A stretch of DNA of 9,693 nucleotides from contig JAFNRY010000196.1 of assembly GCA_017385345.1 (NCBI GenBank), positions 1-9,693 on the forward strand, in the 5' to 3' direction. The position numbers and the translations under genes are program-made. Numbering within the stretch: position 1 is the stretch's first letter; each line of letters opens with the position of its first letter. Positions 6,641-9,693 of this stretch are shown in pieces. The notes under the pieces are model-generated. The model ran no database searches. It saw nothing but the letters and a program-made list of their open reading frames with translations, and was not told the origin of the DNA. Source of the DNA: Kiritimatiellia bacterium. GTDB taxonomy: Bacteria; Verrucomicrobiota; Kiritimatiellia; RFP12; UBA1067.

Positions 6641-8244
6641 AGTCCGGTCTCCGACCAGGATTCCCGGCCGAGAAGCAGCGACGGGGTCGTCATCTCCTGC
6701 GGAACCGGAAGTCCGAGCATCTGCAGCGCGGTGGGCGCGATCGCCGAAAGCTTCGCAAGGGGTGCGAGCCGCACGCCCGCCGCGTCGCGGGCGACGTAGA
6801 AACACTCAACGAGATTCAACGTGTGGGACGTCTTTGTCAGACCGGTTTTGTAATCCTTCATCTGCTCGGCGTTTCCATGGTCCGCGAATATCAAGACGTG
6901 GGCGTCGAGTTCGAGCAGGCGCGGCAGTATCCTGCCGATGCACTCGTCCGTGACCTCCACCGCCTTCGTTGCGGCGGCGGAGTCTCCGGTATGGCCCACC
7001 ATGTCGCAATTCGCGTAGTTCACGACAATGAATCCGTACGGATTGTCTTCGAGCCTGCGAAGCAGTTCGTCCGTCACGTTGTAGGCGTCCATCTCCGGAT
7101 GGCTTGCGAACGTGGCGGGATCGAAGCGGCTCTTGACCTCGACTTGGTCTTCGCCTTCCGACGGAGTCGTCGATTTGCCGTTGAAGAAACTCGTGACATG
7201 GCGGAACTTCTGGGTTTCGGCAAGGCGCAACTGGCGTATGCCCGCCCGCGAAACAACTTCGCCGAGCAGATTGTCCATGCCGCCTCCGGCGCCCATCGCG
7301 CCGAGGAGATAGTCTTCGAATTCATCCCAGTAGCGCGTAAAACCGAGAAACGCGATCTTCGGCCTCGCCGAGCGTTCGCCCGGATAGTCGTCTCGCGTAA
7401 ACGCCTGCGTCAGCTGGATGGCGCGGTCCTGGCGGTAGTTTGTGTGCATGATCACGTCGCCGTCCCGCACGCCCTGATAGTCGCCGACTACATAGCACGG
7501 AATATATTCGTCGGTCATCGGCGCGCCGTCCGGAGTTACGCCGGTCTCGTACTCGGCTTTCACCGCCTCTTCGACCGTCGCTACCCTCTTGCCTTTGCAG
7601 GAGACGATGCAATCGTACGCCTCGCTCGTGAGCTTCCAGTTCTTGACGCGATCCATCCCGTAGTAGCGCCCCATAGCCGTGCCTATGACGGCGTTCCCGA
7701 CGGACGCAAGTTCCGTCTTGAGACGGGCGATGTATTCGAGCGTGGAGCGCGGAGGCGTGTCGCGTCCGTCGAGAAACGGATGCACCACGATGCGGCCGGT
7801 CGGGAACTCCGCGCGCGCGCGCTTCATCAACTTGAACAAATGTTCCTGGTGCGCGTGCACTCCCTCGTCCTGCAGCAGACCGAGAAAATGGAACTGGGAA
7901 TCGTTCGCTTTCCACTTCGCCACGAGATTCGCCCACTTTTCGCTCTTGAAAAGCTCTCCGCTCGAAAGACCGTCGTCTATCCTCTTCAATTCCTGGACGA
8001 CGATGCGCCCCGCGCCCATGTTCAAATGGCCGACTTCGGAAGACCCCTGATACCCGTCCGGCAGCCCTACTGCTTCTCCGCAACAATCGAGCAGGCAGTG
8101 CGGATAGCGCGCGCGTATTCCGTCGATCACCGGCGTTTTCGCCGCAAACACCGGATTGCCTTCCTTGCGCGGATTCACCCCCCAGCCGTCGCGTATTATC
8201 AATACCACAGGCCTTCTCGCGGCCTTGCCTTCTTTGTGTGCCAT
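6631..8244 (-). CDS. gpmI: 2,3-bisphosphoglycerate-independent phosphoglycerate mutase
   Basis: GpmI interconverts 3- and 2-phosphoglycerate in glycolysis and gluconeogenesis with two Mn ions in the cytoplasm. The 537-residue protein belongs to the alkaline phosphatase superfamily. Seen motifs: 'VVLIIRDGWG' with metal-binding Asp19, 'GSSEVGHLNMGAGRIV' with the phosphorylated Ser69, 'DEGVHAH' (His130), 'HPFLDGRDTPP' (155-165), 'HTNYRQDRA' (267-275), 'CDMVGHTGD' with Asp414 and His418, 'FADHGNAEQM' with Asp455 and His456, and 'SHT' with His474. The nucleophile motif reads GSSEVGH instead of the common GNSEVGH, a mild variant. Of two adjacent ATGs (8247, 8244) I chose 8244: the AAGGAGGA site (8248-8255) is too close to the first. 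It is the first gene of the operon, just below the promoters at 8290-8356. Confidence 0.97.
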   Translation of the reverse strand: MAHKEGKAARRPVVLIIRDGWGVNPRKEGNPVFAAKTPVIDGIRARYPHCLLDCCGEAVGLPDGYQGSSEVGHLNMGAGRIVVQELKRIDDGLSSGELFKSEKWANLVAKWKANDSQFHFLGLLQDEGVHAHQEHLFKLMKRARAEFPTGRIVVHPFLDGRDTPPRSTLEYIARLKTELASVGNAVIGTAMGRYYGMDRVKNWKLTSEAYDCIVSCKGKRVATVEEAVKAEYETGVTPDGAPMTDEYIPCYVVGDYQGVRDGDVIMHTNYRQDRAIQLTQAFTRDDYPGERSARPKIAFLGFTRYWDEFEDYLLGAMGAGGGMDNLLGEVVSRAGIRQLRLAETQKFRHVTSFFNGKSTTPSEGEDQVEVKSRFDPATFASHPEMDAYNVTDELLRRLEDNPYGFIVVNYANCDMVGHTGDSAAATKAVEVTDECIGRILPRLLELDAHVLIFADHGNAEQMKDYKTGLTKTSHTLNLVECFYVARDAAGVRLAPLAKLSAIAPTALQMLGLPVPQEMTTPSLLLGRESWSETGLCV

Positions 8245-8247
8245 CAT

Positions 8248-8255
8248 TCCTCCTT
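8248..8255 (-). promoter_or_regulatory. Ribosome binding site of gpmI (decides the start)
   Basis: The minus strand reads AAGGAGGA, a near-perfect match to the 16S rRNA tail. The spacing from GGAGG to the ATG at 8247 is only 1 nt and to the ATG at 8244 is 4 nt, so the second ATG is the better start. It is the strongest such site in the window, consistent with high expression of a glycolytic gene. Confidence 0.8.
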
Positions 8256-8289
8256 GAGACGGACGCCTTGCTTCGCACGCCCGGATCTT

Positions 8290-8298
8290 ATTATAGCA
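8290..8298 (-). promoter_or_regulatory. Extended -10 promoter for the gpmI operon (P1)
   Basis: The minus strand reads TGCTATAAT: a perfect TATAAT (8295-8290) with the TG of an extended -10. The hexamer 17 nt upstream (CGCATT) is a poor -35, so the extended -10 would have to carry recognition. Transcription would begin near 8283, leaving a leader of about 40 nt before gpmI. The call rests on consensus match and position only. Confidence 0.6.
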
Positions 8299-8312
8299 CA
8301 ATGCCGGGCTGG

Positions 8313-8330
8313 AATGCGGCGCACCGCATT
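8313..8330. repeat. Perfect 7-bp inverted repeat, candidate operator
   Basis: aatgcgg (8313-8319) and ccgcatt (8324-8330) are exact inverted copies around the 4-nt spacer cgca. No T-run follows on either strand, so it is unlikely to be a terminator. It covers the -35 zone of P1 and the start-site zone of P2, where a dimeric regulator would block or activate. The regulator is unknown. Confidence 0.4.
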
Positions 8331-8356
8331 ATTATGGCGACAATTTTCGCTGTAAA
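8328..8356 (-). promoter_or_regulatory. Second candidate promoter for the gpmI operon (P2)
   Basis: On the minus strand TTTACA (8356-8351) and AATAAT (8333-8328) are separated by 17 nt. Each matches its sigma-70-type consensus in five of six positions. The start would fall near 8320, inside the inverted repeat and about 75 nt before gpmI. The region is AT-rich and also serves as the T-rich tail after the upstream gene, so chance similarity is possible. Confidence 0.4.
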
Positions 8357-8370
8357 ATAAATTAAATGAA

Positions 8371-8409
8371 GTAAATAAATCGAATACGCGCGCAGTTCGC
8401 GCGCTATTC
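8371..8409 (-). terminator. Intrinsic terminator or target hairpin at the end of the surface protein gene
   Basis: On the minus strand GAATA-GCGCGC, loop GAACT, GCGCGC-G-TATTC forms an 11-bp stem with one bulged G (arms 8399-8409 and 8382-8393). It is followed by a T-rich tract (GATTTATTTACTTC). The stem includes the last codons' end and the TAG stop at 8406-8404. It fits an intrinsic terminator for the upstream gene and separates it from the gpmI promoters. Confidence 0.7.
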
Positions 8410-9693
8410 GGCAAACCCTCGGACAGGACGCACAGACTGACCGTAGAGGCGGCTGCAGTAGCTCGGGCTGAAGCCGCCAGAATCGAAGTTGTAGCCCCAC
8501 GCGTCGTTCGAATCGTCCGAAATCGGCGTAGAGGACCAATAGAGGCCGAACGAGCCGGGGACGTAGAGGCCCGAGTCGTAGCCGTGGCCGGCCGCAGGAA
8601 GGAAGATACTCTTGCCCGAATAGTCGCCTTTGCCGGTGAAAAGGCACCCGCTGACGCCATTGCGGGTCGTCCATGTCGTAGTGCAGTTGGCGAAAAGCGC
8701 TTTTAACTCCGCGTCGGTAGGCATGCGCCACGGAGCGCCAAGATGCGCCGTCGCAGCATCGTGCGCCGCTACAAGATTGCCGGTCGAATCGATATACCCC
8801 GCAGACTGCAACTCCGGATTGGACTTGCCGTAGGTAGGACACGATGACAACGAGAACGGACTGCTGGTCATTTGCTGGCCTTTGCTCGACACCCATGTCA
8901 CACCGGAGTAGTAATAGTTGTCGATCCATGTTCCACCGCTCCGGGCATAGCCTACCGTATCGCCCCACCAGAAGTACCAGCCGTAGTCCTCCGGCTTCTC
9001 CGCGCCCACGTTGCACTCCGCCCAGTACGGCCCGTTCTCCCACAACTGCACCCCGCCAAGCTCCTTGGCGACGGACTCCGCACCTGGCGGCACGACCTCG
9101 ACCTCGAAAAACCGGAACGATGGATTGCCTTCTTCCGGCACATGGCGCCAGAAGTCCGAAAGCTTCGCCTTGCCGAGCAGATTGACGTATTGCAGAAACG
9201 AGTTGCCGCTGCCGTCCGTCGTATGGTTGAACTCGAACTTTGGCACGCAGCCCTCCATCCAGAAGCGCGTGATGCGGAAGTCGTCGAGCGGATCGGACGG
9301 GTCGAGGCCCAGTAAATAGCACACCCACATCTTGCGCCCGTTCGCCGCCGTCGCAAATGCCGCCGACTCGTAGGCTTCGTATTCGTCCGCCATGCCGGCA
9401 TCGCAATTGCGCAGCCATGCGTATGGCACTGGAACGGCAGTAGTATGCGTATAAGCCTCGGCGCTCATCCAGCCGTAGTTCGCGACAAAGATGCAATCCC
9501 CGCCCTCCGATTCGGCGTCGTCCTTTAAATAGGTCCAGGAAAGAGTGTGTTCGCCGGCGCCCTCCACCTTCACGCTGACGTCCACCCACCCGGACTCGCC
9601 GCTGATATACGCTTTTACGACGCCGTCCACCGCGAATTCGCCATGATCCCATTCATAGTCCGGTGCGTCGTCCTCGCAGGAAGCCCTCCACGA
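8404..9693 (-). CDS. Large modular surface protein, C-terminal part, with FISUMP/DUF1566-like domain (5' end outside window)
   Basis: The frame is open to the right edge, so 429 C-terminal residues are visible and the true start is beyond the window. Three parts can be told apart. Residues 1-75 (SWRASCEDDA... to CIFVANYGW) form a beta-rich module with 'GVVKAYISGESGW' and 'GAGEHTLSWTYLKDD', of the kind repeated in large secreted proteins. Residues about 86-140 ('AVPVPYAWL...YLLGLDPSDPLDDF') look like a degraded calcium-binding or dockerin-like linker. Residues about 212-429 are a FISUMP/DUF1566-type domain with the C-type-lectin-like fold: 'YWAECNVGAEKPEDYGWYFW', 'WRMPTDAELKALF', 'GKSIFLPAAGHG', 'GLYWSSTP' and the final 'GQSVRPVRGFAE'. 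Such proteins are usually exported and bind ligands; no enzyme motif is seen. The stretch between YWSST and SVRPVR may be hypervariable. It is the last gene on its transcript, ended by the hairpin over its stop. Confidence 0.85.
   Translation of the reverse strand, partial: SWRASCEDDAPDYEWDHGEFAVDGVVKAYISGESGWVDVSVKVEGAGEHTLSWTYLKDDAESEGGDCIFVANYGWMSAEAYTHTTAVPVPYAWLRNCDAGMADEYEAYESAAFATAANGRKMWVCYLLGLDPSDPLDDFRITRFWMEGCVPKFEFNHTTDGSGNSFLQYVNLLGKAKLSDFWRHVPEEGNPSFRFFEVEVVPPGAESVAKELGGVQLWENGPYWAECNVGAEKPEDYGWYFWWGDTVGYARSGGTWIDNYYYSGVTWVSSKGQQMTSSPFSLSSCPTYGKSNPELQSAGYIDSTGNLVAAHDAATAHLGAPWRMPTDAELKALFANCTTTWTTRNGVSGCLFTGKGDYSGKSIFLPAAGHGYDSGLYVPGSFGLYWSSTPISDDSNDAWGYNFDSGGFSPSYCSRLYGQSVRPVRGFAE
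8419..8541 (-). other. Candidate DGR-type variable region in the C-terminal lectin-like domain
   Basis: This stretch encodes YWSST through SVRPVR. Of the 28 codons between these anchors (ATT to GGT), 18 end in C and 5 in T, none in A. They encode Asp, Ser, Asn, Gly, Tyr, Cys, Arg, Leu and Phe, mainly at positions that are Asn in many relatives as I recall them (for example GGC, TAC, AGC, TGC, CTC where AAC would be expected). Adenine-specific mutagenesis of AAC codons gives exactly NNC codons. Against this, C-ending codons are common throughout the window, and no template repeat is visible here. Confidence 0.35.

Noticed and set aside
6641..6805. Upstream in-frame extension of the amidase to an ATG at 6805.
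   Set aside because: It would put a charged, Arg-rich leader ahead of the signal sequence and lie wholly within gpmI. GTG 6640 directly precedes the hydrophobic stretch and has GGAG upstream.
8245..8301. Upstream in-frame ATG for gpmI at 8301.
   Set aside because: This ATG would include the TATAAT element in its coding part, has no ribosome site, and adds residues not seen in the family. The strong AAGGAGGA site points to 8244.
8313..8330. The aatgcgg/ccgcatt palindrome as an intrinsic terminator.
   Set aside because: No T-run follows on either strand, and a much better hairpin with a T-rich tail already ends the upstream gene at 8371-8409.
6823..8355. A 510-codon open frame on the plus strand, antisense to gpmI.
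   Set aside because: It is a shadow of GC-rich codons in gpmI. Its product is rich in Arg, Ala and Val with no recognisable domain, whereas the minus strand encodes an intact GpmI.
8245..8403. DGR template repeat or accessory gene in the intergenic gap.
   Set aside because: The gap is too short for an RT or Avd gene and holds no near-copy of the candidate variable region; it contains only promoter-like elements, a palindrome and the hairpin.
8291..9652. A 453-codon minus-strand frame overlapping the surface protein gene.
   Set aside because: The product is Arg/Gly-rich without domain structure, and the other frame gives a clear FISUMP-type protein with a hairpin at its stop.

Overview
The window is GC-rich bacterial chromosome with closely packed genes and short intergenic gaps. 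It carries nine genes, most read right to left. The outer-membrane FadL-type protein and signal peptides indicate a Gram-negative (diderm) cell. A DUF1080 protein, a zinc amidase and a large modular FISUMP-type surface protein point, by family resemblance only, to the Verrucomicrobiota/Lentisphaerota/Kiritimatiellae group. I cannot confirm taxonomy from the sequence alone. I see no tRNA, rRNA, CRISPR array, transposase or integrase.

Layout. (1) Positions 1-2337, plus strand: the tail of a small PH-like protein, a secreted DUF1080 (3-keto-disaccharide hydrolase type) protein and quinolinate synthase NadA. They are packed with a 1-nt gap and an ATGA overlap, so they probably form one operon whose promoter lies outside the window. 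(2) Positions 2360-8244, minus strand: gpmI, an amidase lipoprotein candidate, trxB, trxA, a compact manA-like gene and a fadL-like gene, in transcription order. Four of the five junctions overlap (10, 28, 4 and 4 nt); the last gap is 42 nt. This is most likely one transcript started from one or two promoters at about 8290-8356. The two operons converge on a hairpin at 2330-2357. (3) Positions 8404-9693, minus strand: the C-terminal 429 residues of a large modular protein ending in a FISUMP/DUF1566-like C-type-lectin-fold domain. A hairpin followed by a T-rich tract overlaps its stop codon.

Function. The long operon mixes glycolysis (GpmI), sugar-phosphate interconversion (ManA), thiol redox control (TrxA/TrxB), peptidoglycan cleavage (amidase) and outer-membrane uptake of hydrophobic compounds (FadL). 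It looks like a housekeeping operon rather than one pathway.

The most interesting signal is the last ~40 codons of the right-hand surface protein. Between the conserved YWSST and SVRPVR anchors lies a run of mostly NNC/NNT codons for Asp, Ser, Asn, Gly, Tyr, Cys, Arg and Leu. This resembles the variable region of a diversity-generating retroelement (DGR) target, and a GC-rich hairpin sits just downstream, as in known DGR targets. No reverse transcriptase, template repeat or Avd gene is inside the window, so this is a hypothesis to test on the flanking sequence.
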